A stretch of DNA of 64,000 nt from Janthinobacterium violaceinigrum (GTDB lineage Bacteria > Pseudomonadota > Gammaproteobacteria > Burkholderiales > Burkholderiaceae_D). Below are positions 51,523 through 59,709 of the stretch, in pieces. The stretch spans positions 62,001 through 126,000 of the forward strand of contig NZ_WFLI01000017.1 in NCBI RefSeq assembly GCF_009208555.1, given 5' to 3'. A program made the translations under genes and the position numbers. The notes below the pieces were generated by a model that saw only the letters and a program-made list of their open reading frames with translations, did no database searches and was not told where the DNA came from. The first letter of the stretch is position 1. Each line of letters opens with the position of its first letter.

Positions 51523-54500
51523 TTGAAAAAGACACGCATCTTGACGGCCATCGCAGCCACCAGCGCACTGCTGCTGAGCCACCCGGCCCTGGCACTGCCC
51601 AATACGCAAGACACCCGCATGCTCAGCGAACCGGCCGTCTCCAGCCGCCACGTCGCCTTCATCTATGCGGGCGACCTGTGGCTATCGAACCTCGACGGCG
51701 GCGGCGCGCGGCGCCTGACCTCGGACCTGGGCGACAAGTCCAACCCCGTCTTCTCGCCCGACGGCAGCCTGATCGCGTATAGCGCGAACATCGACGGCAA
51801 TGTGGATGTGTATGTGATCGCGGCGGCGGGCGGCGTGCCGCGCCGCCTGACCTTCCACCCGGGCGCGGACCTGGCGCAGGCCTTCACCCCCGATGGCAGG
51901 GCCGTGATGTTTACCTCTCCCCGCGCCGCCTTCAACAACCGCTTCCAGAAGCTGTTTACGGTGCCGGTGGCGGGCGGCGTGGAAACCCAGCTGGAAATCC
52001 CCAACGCCTCGCGCGCCGCCTATTCGCCCGACGGCAAGCGCATCGCCTACAACCCGCTGGCGCCCGCCTTCAAGCAGTGGAAGCGCTACCGTGGCGGTAC
52101 CAATTCCTGGCTGTGGCTCTTCTCGTCGGCCGACAAATCCATCGAAAAAATCCCCCAGCCCACCACGCGCTCGAACGACGTCGACCCCATGTGGCTGGGC
52201 GATACCGTGTACTTCCGCTCGGACCGCAACGGCGAATTCAACCTGTTTGCGTACGACGTCAAGACGAAGGCCGTGCGCCAGCTGACGCAGCACACGGATT
52301 TCCCCGTGCTGAACGCCTCGGCGGCGAACGGCACGATCGTCTACGAGCAGGCCGGCTATTTGCACTCGTTTGATATCGCCAGCGGCCAGGCGCACAAACT
52401 GGCCATCGCCGTGGCCAGCGACCTGGGGCAGACGCGCCCGCGCTGGGTCAAGAACGCGAAATACATCCGCGATGCGTCGATCTCGCCCTCGGGTGCGCGC
52501 GTGGCATTCGAATACCGGGGCGAGATCGTCACCATCCCCGCCGACAAGGGCGATGTGCGCAACCTGACGCAGACGGCCGGCGCCCACGAGCGCACGCCCA
52601 TCTGGTCGCCCGATGGCCGCTCGGTCGCGTATTTCTCGGACGAGTCGGGCGAGTATGAATTGCACGTGCGTTCGCAGGACGGCAAGGGGGCGGTGAAGAA
52701 ACTCAAGCTCAATGGCAGCGGCTTCTATGACAATGCCGTCTGGTCGCCCGACAGCAGGAAGATCGCGTTTGCCGACAATGGCTGGAGCATGTACGTGATC
52801 GACGTCGGCACGGGCAAGGTGCAAAAAATCGCCACGGAGCCGATGTATGGCGTGGACAAGAGCATGCGCGCCTCGTGGGCGCCCGACTCGCGCTGGCTGG
52901 CCTACACGCTCAATTCGCCCACCTACACGCGCAGCGCCTATATCTATTCCGTCGAACAGAACAAGTCGATGCCCGTGACCGACGGCTTGTCCGACGTGGC
53001 CCAGCCCGTGTTCGACAAGAGCGGCAAATACCTGTACTTCTTCGCCTCGACCAATGCGGGCCCCAGCAACAACTGGTTCTCGCAGCAGAACGAAGACAAC
53101 CTGGTGACGCGCACCGTGTGGATGGCCGTGCTGCGGCGCGACTTGCCGTCGCCGCTGATCAAGGAAAGCGACGAGGAAAAGGCGGCCGGCGCGGAGAGCC
53201 GGAAGGAGTCGGCCAAGGCCGAAGCCGAGTCGAAAAACGATGCGAAGAACGAACCGAAGGTCGATCCGAAGACGGGCCGCGACGACCCGAAAGTCACGGT
53301 GGCTCCCGTGGCGCCGATTGCCATCGATTTCGACGGCATCTCCACGCGCATCGTCGACCTGCCGCTGCCAGCCGCGCAGTTTTCCAACCTGACGGCCGGC
53401 GCCGCGGGACAGATCTTTCTGCTGCGCGAAAGCGATGGCAAGAAGGCCGTGCAGCGCTTTGATTTAAAGGAGCGCAAGGCGGAAACGGTGGTGGCGGAGG
53501 CGGACGATTTCGAGGTCTCGGCCGATGGCAAGAAGCTGCTGTACCGCCAGAAGGACAACTGGGCCATGGGGTCGGCCACGGGCAAGCTGCTGGCGCCGGG
53601 CGAGGGCAAGATCAAGGTCGACGCCATCGAAGTGAAAGCCGATCCGCGCGCCGAGTGGACGCAGATTTTCAATGAAGTGTGGCGCATCAACCGCGATTAT
53701 TTCTACGACCCGGGCATGCACGGCGTGGACTGGAAGGCCATGCGCGACAAGTACGCCGTCTTCCTGCCCGAGCTGTCCAGCCGCGCCGACCTGAACCGGC
53801 TGATCCAGTGGATGTGCAGCGAGCTGGCCGTGGGCCATCACCGCGGCGGCGGCGGCGACGATTTTATCGAGGCGAAGAAGGTGCCGGGCGGCTTGCTGGG
53901 CGCCGACTATGAAGTGAGCGACGGCCATTACCGCTTCAAGAAGGTGTATGGCGGCTTGAACTGGAATCCCGCCCTGCGCGCGCCGCTGACGGAGCCTGGC
54001 CTGAACGTCAAGGCGGGCGAATACCTGCTGGCCGTCGACAGCCGTCCTTTGCTGCCGCCGACGAATCTCTACAGCGCCTTCGAGAACACGGCCGGCAAGG
54101 CCATCGACCTGACCGTGGGCCCATCGGCCGACGGCAAGGGCGCGCGCACGATTACCGTGGTGCCCGTGCCCACCGAGGATGCCTTGCGCAACCGCGACTG
54201 GATCGAAGGCAATATGCGCAAGGTGAATGCGGCGACGGGCGGCAAGGTGGCGTACGTGTACGTGCCCAATACGGCGGGTCTGGGCCATACCTACTTCAAG
54301 CGCTACTTCTTCCCGCAGGCGGACAAGCAGGCCATCATCGTCGACGAGCGTTTCAATGGCGGCGGCAGCGTGGCCGATTACTACATCGAGATCCTGCAGA
54401 AGAAGGAAATCGCCTGGTGGACCATGCGCTACGGTGCCGACATGAAGACGCCGTCAGCTTCCATCCAGGGGCCGCGCGCCATGCTGATCGACGAGACGGC

Positions 54501-54846
54501 CGGTTCGGGCGGCGACCTGCTGCCGTGGATGTTCCGCAAGAACAACATGGGTCCGCTGATCGGCAAGGCGACCTGGGGCGGCCTGGTGGGCATCCTCGGC
54601 TTCCCCGTGCTGATGGATGGCGGTTTCATCACGGCGCCCAACCTGGCGTTCTGGACGCGCGAGAACGGCTGGGGCGTGGAAAACGAAGGCGTGCCGCCCG
54701 ATATCGAAGTGGAACAAACGCCGGCCGACGTCATCGCCGGGCGCGATCCGCAGCTGGAAAAGGCGATTGAGGTGATCCAGGCCGAGCTGGCGAAGAACCC
54801 GCCCGTGCGGCCTGCGCGTCCGGCGTTTCCGGACAAGAGCAAATAA
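51523..54846 (+). CDS. Tricorn protease-like S41 peptidase, secreted
   Basis: A 1107-residue protein with a TTG start and a signal peptide (cleavage near HPALAL). Two propeller regions of WD40/PD40 repeats (NPVFSPDGSLIAYS, TPIWSPDGRSVAYF, NAVWSPDSRKIAF) span residues about 40-540. A charged Lys/Glu/Ala insert follows around 550-600. The C-terminal half has the tricorn core, a PDZ-like segment and an S41 protease domain. Likely catalytic residues are Ser995 in TAGSGGD and His772 or His773 in AVGHHRGG, with Glu in WGVENEGVPPD. It probably degrades peptides in the periplasm. A REP-like palindrome follows. Confidence 0.9.
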   Translation: MKKTRILTAIAATSALLLSHPALALPNTQDTRMLSEPAVSSRHVAFIYAGDLWLSNLDGGGARRLTSDLGDKSNPVFSPDGSLIAYSANIDGNVDVYVIAAAGGVPRRLTFHPGADLAQAFTPDGRAVMFTSPRAAFNNRFQKLFTVPVAGGVETQLEIPNASRAAYSPDGKRIAYNPLAPAFKQWKRYRGGTNSWLWLFSSADKSIEKIPQPTTRSNDVDPMWLGDTVYFRSDRNGEFNLFAYDVKTKAVRQLTQHTDFPVLNASAANGTIVYEQAGYLHSFDIASGQAHKLAIAVASDLGQTRPRWVKNAKYIRDASISPSGARVAFEYRGEIVTIPADKGDVRNLTQTAGAHERTPIWSPDGRSVAYFSDESGEYELHVRSQDGKGAVKKLKLNGSGFYDNAVWSPDSRKIAFADNGWSMYVIDVGTGKVQKIATEPMYGVDKSMRASWAPDSRWLAYTLNSPTYTRSAYIYSVEQNKSMPVTDGLSDVAQPVFDKSGKYLYFFASTNAGPSNNWFSQQNEDNLVTRTVWMAVLRRDLPSPLIKESDEEKAAGAESRKESAKAEAESKNDAKNEPKVDPKTGRDDPKVTVAPVAPIAIDFDGISTRIVDLPLPAAQFSNLTAGAAGQIFLLRESDGKKAVQRFDLKERKAETVVAEADDFEVSADGKKLLYRQKDNWAMGSATGKLLAPGEGKIKVDAIEVKADPRAEWTQIFNEVWRINRDYFYDPGMHGVDWKAMRDKYAVFLPELSSRADLNRLIQWMCSELAVGHHRGGGGDDFIEAKKVPGGLLGADYEVSDGHYRFKKVYGGLNWNPALRAPLTEPGLNVKAGEYLLAVDSRPLLPPTNLYSAFENTAGKAIDLTVGPSADGKGARTITVVPVPTEDALRNRDWIEGNMRKVNAATGGKVAYVYVPNTAGLGHTYFKRYFFPQADKQAIIVDERFNGGGSVADYYIEILQKKEIAWWTMRYGADMKTPSASIQGPRAMLIDETAGSGGDLLPWMFRKNNMGPLIGKATWGGLVGILGFPVLMDGGFITAPNLAFWTRENGWGVENEGVPPDIEVEQTPADVIAGRDPQLEKAIEVIQAELAKNPPVRPARPAFPDKSK

Positions 54847-54857
54847 GCTGAAGGGCA

Positions 54858-54921
54858 GGGGTCAGACCCTCTCGATTGTTAGCTCCGAGCTTGGCGCTAA
54901 CGCTCGCGGGGGTCTGACCCC
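54858..54921. repeat. REP-like intergenic palindrome
   Basis: Perfect 12-bp outer arms GGGGTCAGACCC (54858-54869) and GGGTCTGACCCC (54910-54921) enclose an inner stem GTTAGC/GCTAAC. A closely similar element lies at 40460-40525. Confidence 0.65.
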
Positions 54922-54943
54922 GGCATTACATGCTGGGCTTGAT

Positions 54944-55666
54944 TTACATCACCACCCACTGCCCCTTGATGCGCGCTTCCAGGGGCTTGAAGTTGATCTT
55001 GTAGGCCATTTTCGGGCTTTGCGCGATCCAGTAGCCCAGGTAGATGTAGGGCAGGCCCAGTTCCTGCGCCTGGGCGATTTGCCACAGCACGTTGTAGGTG
55101 CCGTACGAGGCGCCCGCCACGTCCGGGTCGAAGAACGTGTAGACGGACGACAGGCCATCGGCCAGCACGTCGATGATGCTGACCATGCGCAGGGTGCCTG
55201 CGGCATCGCGGAATTCCACCAGGCGCGTATTGACCCGGCTTTGCAGCAGGAATTGCGCGTACTGGTCGCGGCTGTCCTGGTCCATGCCGCCGCCCGCATG
55301 GCGCGTGCTCTGGTAGCGCAGATACAGCTCGTAGTGCTCGTCGAGGAAGGACAGGCTGGCCACGCCCGCCTGCAGGTCGGCGTGCCGGTTCCACGCGCGG
55401 CGCTGGTTGCGGTTGGGCGTGAAGGACTGCGCCACCACGCGCACGGGAATGCAGGCCTGGCAGCCGTCGCAGTACGGGCGGTAGGTAAAAATGCCGCTGC
55501 GGCGAAAGCCGTTGCGCACCAGTTCCGAATACACGTCGCTGTTGATCAGGTGCGAGGGTGTGGCCACCTGCGAGCGGGCCTGGCGGTCGTCCAGATAGCT
55601 GCACGGGTAGGGCGCCGTCGTGTAGAACTGCAGGGTGGCAAACGGTAGTTCGTTCAGGTGCGTCAT
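54944..55666 (-). CDS. bpt: Aspartate/glutamate leucyltransferase Bpt
   Basis: A 240-residue aminoacyl-tRNA protein transferase of the Ate1-like Bpt family, which adds Leu to N-terminal Asp or Glu and marks proteins for the ClpS/ClpAP N-degron route. Motifs are YPCSYLDDRQARSQ, the cysteine motif YRPYCDGCQACIPVRV, and the C-terminal LGYWIAQSPKMAYKINFKPLE. It is followed on the same strand by aat, the second N-degron transferase. Confidence 0.95.
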   Translation of the reverse strand: MTHLNELPFATLQFYTTAPYPCSYLDDRQARSQVATPSHLINSDVYSELVRNGFRRSGIFTYRPYCDGCQACIPVRVVAQSFTPNRNQRRAWNRHADLQAGVASLSFLDEHYELYLRYQSTRHAGGGMDQDSRDQYAQFLLQSRVNTRLVEFRDAAGTLRMVSIIDVLADGLSSVYTFFDPDVAGASYGTYNVLWQIAQAQELGLPYIYLGYWIAQSPKMAYKINFKPLEARIKGQWVVM

Positions 55667-55726
55667 GCTGATCCTGTCTGGTCTGTCCGCGGCAATGAAG
55701 GTCTGCCTGAAGATATCATAGCTTTT

Positions 55727-56443
55727 TTATGCGGATGGCGCAGCTCGCCAATCGGTGATTTGCGCTGCTTCAATAGCGACGCGTACGTGGGCCAGGAAGC
55801 GCGCGCGAGAAATGGGCGCCGCGCCCAGCGAGGCCAGGTGTTTTGTTTCCTGCTGGCAGTCAATCATGGCCACGCCCCGTGCCTTCAAAAAGCGCACCAG
55901 CTGCGCCAGCGCGATCTTCGAGCCATCCGTGACCCGCGCGAACATCGATTCGCCATAGAACATGCGCCCGATCGACACGCCATACGCGCCGCCTACCAGT
56001 TCGCCATCGAGCCACAGTTCCGACGAGTGCGCGTAGCCCAGCTTGTGCAAGCCCGTGTAGCCGGCGATGATCTCGTCCGAGATCCACGTGCCCGGGCCAT
56101 CCTTGCGCGGCGCCGCGCAGGCGCGCATGACGGCTTCGAAGTCGCCGTCGAAGCGCAGCTGCCAGCGCCCGTCCGTGGCGGCGCTGCGCTCGACCCTGCG
56201 CAGCGCCTTGGCCAGGCTGTCGGAGACCTTGAAGTCTTCCGTCATCAGCACCATGCGCGGATCGGTGCTCCACCACAGGATGGGCTGGCCTTCGGAAAAC
56301 CAGGGGAAGATGCCGCGCCGGTAGGCGTCGAGCAGGCGCGCGGGCGACAGGTCGGCGCCGGCCGCCAGCAGGCCGGGCGCCTCGTCGGTCAGCGCGCGCG
56401 AAACGTCGGGAAACGGGGTGTGGATGTCGAGCCAGGGAATCAT
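55727..56443 (-). CDS. aat: Leucyl/phenylalanyl-tRNA--protein transferase
   Basis: A 238-residue enzyme that adds Leu or Phe to N-terminal Lys or Arg in the N-degron pathway. Motifs are the N-terminal LLAAGADLSPARLLDAYRRGIFPW, then WWSTDPRMVL, TWISDEIIAGYTGLHKLGYAHS and ESMFARVTDGSK. It lies 60 bases upstream of bpt on the same strand, giving both N-degron enzymes in one unit. Confidence 0.97.
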   Translation of the reverse strand: MIPWLDIHTPFPDVSRALTDEAPGLLAAGADLSPARLLDAYRRGIFPWFSEGQPILWWSTDPRMVLMTEDFKVSDSLAKALRRVERSAATDGRWQLRFDGDFEAVMRACAAPRKDGPGTWISDEIIAGYTGLHKLGYAHSSELWLDGELVGGAYGVSIGRMFYGESMFARVTDGSKIALAQLVRFLKARGVAMIDCQQETKHLASLGAAPISRARFLAHVRVAIEAAQITDWRAAPSA

Positions 56444-56464
56444 GCGGTGTCGGCGTGAGCGAGG

Positions 56465-57052
56465 TCAGGAAGCTTGCTCGGCATCCGTGCGCGCCATCGG
56501 GCGCGTGATGTCGCCCGTATGGAAACCGTAGCTGCCGCCTTCGCGGATCTTCACGCGGTCGGCAAAGAACAGTTCCAGGGTGGCGCGGATGGTGGGGAAG
56601 GCCAGGTCATCCCAGGGAATCTGCGCTTCCGTAAACAGCTGCACTTCCAGGCTTTCGATGCCGGGCGCGAAATCGAGGTCGCGCAGGCGCGCCAGGTAGA
56701 ACAGGTGCACCTGGTGCACGCGCTGCACGTTCAGCAGCGAAAACAGGGGGCCCAGTTCGATATGCGCGCCCGCTTCCTCCACCGTTTCGCGTTCGGCCGC
56801 GTCGGACGTCGTTTCGTCGTTTTCCATGAAGCCCGCCGGCAGGGTCCAGTAGCCCAGGCGCGGTTCGATGGCGCGCTTGCACAGCAAGACCTGCAGCTGT
56901 CCATCCTCTTCCCACACGGGGATGGAGCCGACCACCATTTTCGGGTTCTGGTAATGGATGGCGTCGCAGTTGGCGCAGACGTAGCGCGGACGGTTGTCGC
57001 CTTCCGGAATGGACAGGCTGACAGGGTGGGCGCATTCGGAGCAGAATTTCAT
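56465..57052 (-). CDS. NUDIX hydrolase with zinc-ribbon
   Basis: A 195-residue cytosolic pyrophosphohydrolase. The N-terminal zinc ribbon has CSEC and CANC. The Nudix box is GFMENDETTSDAAERETVEEAG, matching the G-x5-E-x7-R-E-x2-E-E pattern. The zinc ribbon plus Nudix layout resembles NudC-like NADH pyrophosphatases, but the protein is shorter and lacks an obvious SQPWPFPxS signature, so the substrate is open. It is 21 bases upstream of aat on the same strand. Confidence 0.88.
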   Translation of the reverse strand: MKFCSECAHPVSLSIPEGDNRPRYVCANCDAIHYQNPKMVVGSIPVWEEDGQLQVLLCKRAIEPRLGYWTLPAGFMENDETTSDAAERETVEEAGAHIELGPLFSLLNVQRVHQVHLFYLARLRDLDFAPGIESLEVQLFTEAQIPWDDLAFPTIRATLELFFADRVKIREGGSYGFHTGDITRPMARTDAEQAS

Positions 57053-57204
57053 GGGCGGGCTTAGGAAAAGAATGATGTCTAGTGTAACGCTTACTGTACA
57101 CCGATTGCGCGTGGTGTGGCGTGACGGGCGGACACTATGCCAAGCGGCAATTAGGTGGATTTTTTAATTAAATAGCTCTATTGCAGCGGAAGTTGAGATA
57201 GCTA

Positions 57205-57234
57205 TTGCCTAAGCCACCTGTTTGCCTTTATAAT
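57205..57234 (+). promoter_or_regulatory. Promoter of the first tRNA-fMet gene
   Basis: TTGCCT (57205-57210) and a perfect TATAAT (57229-57234) are 18 bases apart, and the tRNA begins six bases later. Confidence 0.65.
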
Positions 57235-57239
57235 TCTTG

Positions 57240-57316
57240 TGCGGGGTGGAGCAGTCTGGCAGCTCGTCGGGCTCATAACCCGAAGGTCACAGGTTCAAAT
57301 CCTGTCCCCGCAACCA
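57240..57316 (+). tRNA. Initiator tRNA-fMet (CAU), copy 1
   Basis: A 77-base cloverleaf with anticodon CAT and the initiator hallmark of three G-C pairs in the anticodon stem (TCGGG/CCCGA). CCA is encoded. Position 1 is T facing A72 instead of the usual C-A mismatch of bacterial initiators. The T loop is GTTCAAATC. Confidence 0.95.
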
Positions 57317-57324
57317 ATACCGAA

Positions 57325-57360
57325 AGCCGCCGACTCTTGCAAAAGAGCGGCGGCTTTTTC
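57325..57360 (+). terminator. Terminator after tRNA-fMet copy 1
   Basis: The stem AGCCGCCG (57325-57332) / CGGCGGCT (57348-57355) is followed by five T. Confidence 0.8.
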
Positions 57361-57466
57361 ATTTCTGCCGAAATTTACCCAACGGCCAACTCCGGCAGGC
57401 GGGGCAGGAATGACATTGTCAAATCATGCCCTTTACGCCGCGCAACAATTTGGTATATAATTCTTG

Positions 57467-57543
57467 TGCGGGGTGGAGCAGTCTGGCAGCTCGTCGGGCT
57501 CATAACCCGAAGGTCACAGGTTCAAATCCTGTCCCCGCAACCA
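57467..57543 (+). tRNA. Initiator tRNA-fMet (CAU), copy 2
   Basis: Identical over all 77 bases to copy 1, including T at position 1 and encoded CCA. The 11 bases from the TATAAT box to position 1 are also shared, so the repeat unit includes the -10 box (57456-57461). A separate terminator follows. Confidence 0.95.
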
Positions 57544-57551
57544 ATTCGAAG

Positions 57552-57586
57552 CCGCTGGTTCCTCGCAAGAGGGCCAGCGGTTTTTT
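57552..57586 (+). terminator. Terminator after tRNA-fMet copy 2
   Basis: The stem CCGCTGG / CCAGCGG with a loop of about 15 bases is followed by six T. Confidence 0.8.
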
Positions 57587-57589
57587 CGT

Positions 57590-58390
57590 TTAGGGGGAGA
57601 TATCCTCTGTCAATTGGCGCGCATACACGACTAGCCGCAAGTGGCGGTCCGCATCGATGGTCAGCGAGGTGTGTTCATAGGCCAGTGCCGCGCCATCGAC
57701 GTGCAGGCGGCGCACGCCGGCGCACGGTGCGTGCACGTCGTGGCGGCGCCACCACTGCTTGAATTCCGGCGATACTTTTTCCAGTTCTTCCACCAGTGCG
57801 TGGATATCGGCTTCCTGCGTGGCGCGTGCGTAGTCGCGGCGAAAGCTCGACAGCATCAGCGGCGCCTGCTCTTCCCAGCCGATGAAGCGTGAGCGCAGCA
57901 GCGAATCGGTAAACAGCAGCCACAGCAGATTGCGCCGCGCCGGCACATGCGCGCCGAAGCCGAACAGGGCATCGGCGCCACCATTAAACGCCAGCACGTC
58001 CCAGCGCAGGTTGAGCACATACGCCGGATGCGCCAGTTCGTGCATCAGGCGGCGCACCATCGGCGGCACCACGCAATACGTCTTGCCCTCTTCGGCCGGC
58101 GGACGCGCGTGCGCCAGCAGGAACAGGTGGCGGCGCTCGCCCGCGTCCAGCTTCAGCACTTCGGCCAGCTTGTCGAGGAAGGCGCTGGAGACGCCGATGT
58201 CGCGCCCCTGCTCCAGCCAGGTGTACCAGGTCAGCCCCACGCCGGCCAGTGCCGCCACTTCCTCGCGGCGCAAGCCCGGGGTCCTGCGCCGCCCGCCGCC
58301 GGGCAGGCCCACGTCTTCCGGGGACAGCCGCGCGCGGCGCGCCTGCAGGTAGGCGGCCAGTTCGTGGCGGGTGCGGGCCAAAGTGCGCAT
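57590..58390 (-). CDS. XRE-type regulator with MmyB-like ligand domain
   Basis: A 266-residue DNA-binding protein. The N-terminal helix-turn-helix spans residues about 15-85 (RREEVAALAGVGLTWYTWLEQGRDI). The C-terminal MmyB-like domain (WDVLAFNGGADALFGF, then HVDGAALAYEHTSLTI) is a PAS-like fold that binds fatty acids in one studied member. It is divergent from an MFS efflux-type gene, which it probably controls. An imperfect inverted repeat in the shared gap may be its operator. Confidence 0.9.
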   Translation of the reverse strand: MRTLARTRHELAAYLQARRARLSPEDVGLPGGGRRRTPGLRREEVAALAGVGLTWYTWLEQGRDIGVSSAFLDKLAEVLKLDAGERRHLFLLAHARPPAEEGKTYCVVPPMVRRLMHELAHPAYVLNLRWDVLAFNGGADALFGFGAHVPARRNLLWLLFTDSLLRSRFIGWEEQAPLMLSSFRRDYARATQEADIHALVEELEKVSPEFKQWWRRHDVHAPCAGVRRLHVDGAALAYEHTSLTIDADRHLRLVVYARQLTEDISP

Positions 58391-58432
58391 GGTGCGGTCT
58401 TTCCTGTGAGTCTGTTGCTATCAGTAATAGCA

Positions 58433-58457
58433 TAAACAGTTAAATTGTAATTGTTTA
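58433..58457. promoter_or_regulatory. Possible operator in the XRE-MFS divergent gap
   Basis: TAAACAGTT (58433-58441) and AATTGTTTA (58449-58457) are inverse copies with one mismatch and a seven-base centre. The site is in an AT-rich stretch midway between the divergent start codons. Confidence 0.5.
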
Positions 58458-58500
58458 TATTGTATTCCAGAATGCCTGTTTTCTTCCTGAAGGCTGCTCC

Positions 58501-59709
58501 ATGCTCGATTCTTCCTCCCCCAGCGGCCCTGACGTGGCCGCCACCGCCGCGCTGCCTGCCACCGTCTACCTGATCGCCGTGGGCGCGTTCGCGCTGGGCA
58601 TGGCCTCGTATGTGACGGCGGGCTTGATGCCGATGATTGCCAGTGCCTTTGCCGTTTCCGTGGCGATGGCCGCGCAGCTGGTGACGGCGTTTACCCTGGC
58701 CTATGGCCTCGGTTCGCCGCTGCTGGTGGCCTTGCTGCCGGCGCGCGCGCAGCGCTGCGGCCTCTTGATCGCCCTGGGCGTGTTCGTGCTGGCGAACGGG
58801 GCCAGCGCGCTGGCGCCCGGCTTCAGCAGTTTGCTGGCATGGCGGGCCATCGCCGGCATCGGTGCGGGCGTCTACCTGGCGCTGGGCATTGCGGCCGCGG
58901 CCGGCGTATCGGCGCCGCAGCAGCGGGGCAAGGCCATCGGCGCGATCATGGGCGGCATGGCGGGCGGCACGGTGCTGGGCGTGCCCCTGAGCCTGTTGCT
59001 GGCGCAGCAGCTGGGCTGGACCGCGGCCCTGTGGCTGGTGGCTTTGCTGGGCGCGCTGGCGCTGGCGGGCCTGCTGTGGAAGCTGCCCGCGCTGCCAGCG
59101 GCATCGTCCGCGCCGGCCATCCCGCTGCGCCGCAAGCTGGCTTTGCTGGCCGACGGCCGGGTGCTGGCCATCCTGCTCGTGTCCCTGCTGGCGGCCATCG
59201 CCAGCCTGGGCATGTACACCTTCATCGCGCCGCTGCTGGCCTGGTCGGCGCAGGGCGCAGCAATGTCCAGCACGCCCTTCCTGTGGGCGTGGGGCGTGGG
59301 GGGGATCGTTGGCAGCGTGCTGGTCGGACCATGGGCGGACAAGGTGGCGGCGCCGAAGCTGACCCTGTTCATCCTGGCGCTGCTGGCGCTGGCCTTGTGC
59401 GCGCTGCCGCTGGCGGCCGGCTGGTCGGCGTGGCTGATGCTGGCGCCCATCGTGCTGTGGGGCGCGGCTGGCTGGGCCCTGCAAGTGCCGCAGAACCAGC
59501 AGCTGCTGGCCGTGCGCGCACGTCAGGGCGACGGCAACCTGGCCATCGCCCTCAACGAATCGGCGCTGTACCTGGGCAGCGCCATCGGCGCCGCCACGGG
59601 CGGGGTGCTGCTCCTGCTGGACTGGCCCATGTGGCTGCTGGGGGCCAGCGCCGCTCTGGTCGCCGCCGCCGCGCTGCTGCTGCAGTCCGGCCTTGCGCGC
59701 CGCAGTTAG
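58501..59709 (+). CDS. MFS transporter (AraJ/drug-efflux type)
   Basis: A 402-residue, twelve-helix carrier of the DHA1-like branch of the major facilitator superfamily. Visible are the first helix LIAVGAFALGMASYVTAGLMP, the helix 4 region AWRAIAGIGAGVYLALG, and the helix 5 motif C-like GGMAGGTVLGVPLS, which favours export. It lies divergent to the XRE regulator, a usual arrangement for a regulated efflux pump. Substrate unknown. Confidence 0.9.
   Translation: MLDSSSPSGPDVAATAALPATVYLIAVGAFALGMASYVTAGLMPMIASAFAVSVAMAAQLVTAFTLAYGLGSPLLVALLPARAQRCGLLIALGVFVLANGASALAPGFSSLLAWRAIAGIGAGVYLALGIAAAAGVSAPQQRGKAIGAIMGGMAGGTVLGVPLSLLLAQQLGWTAALWLVALLGALALAGLLWKLPALPAASSAPAIPLRRKLALLADGRVLAILLVSLLAAIASLGMYTFIAPLLAWSAQGAAMSSTPFLWAWGVGGIVGSVLVGPWADKVAAPKLTLFILALLALALCALPLAAGWSAWLMLAPIVLWGAAGWALQVPQNQQLLAVRARQGDGNLAIALNESALYLGSAIGAATGGVLLLLDWPMWLLGASAALVAAAALLLQSGLARRS

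Noticed and set aside
57205..57762. A 185-codon frame across the tRNA-fMet region
   Set aside because: It reads through both tRNA genes and their terminators, and its repeated peptide is the duplicated tRNA sequence.
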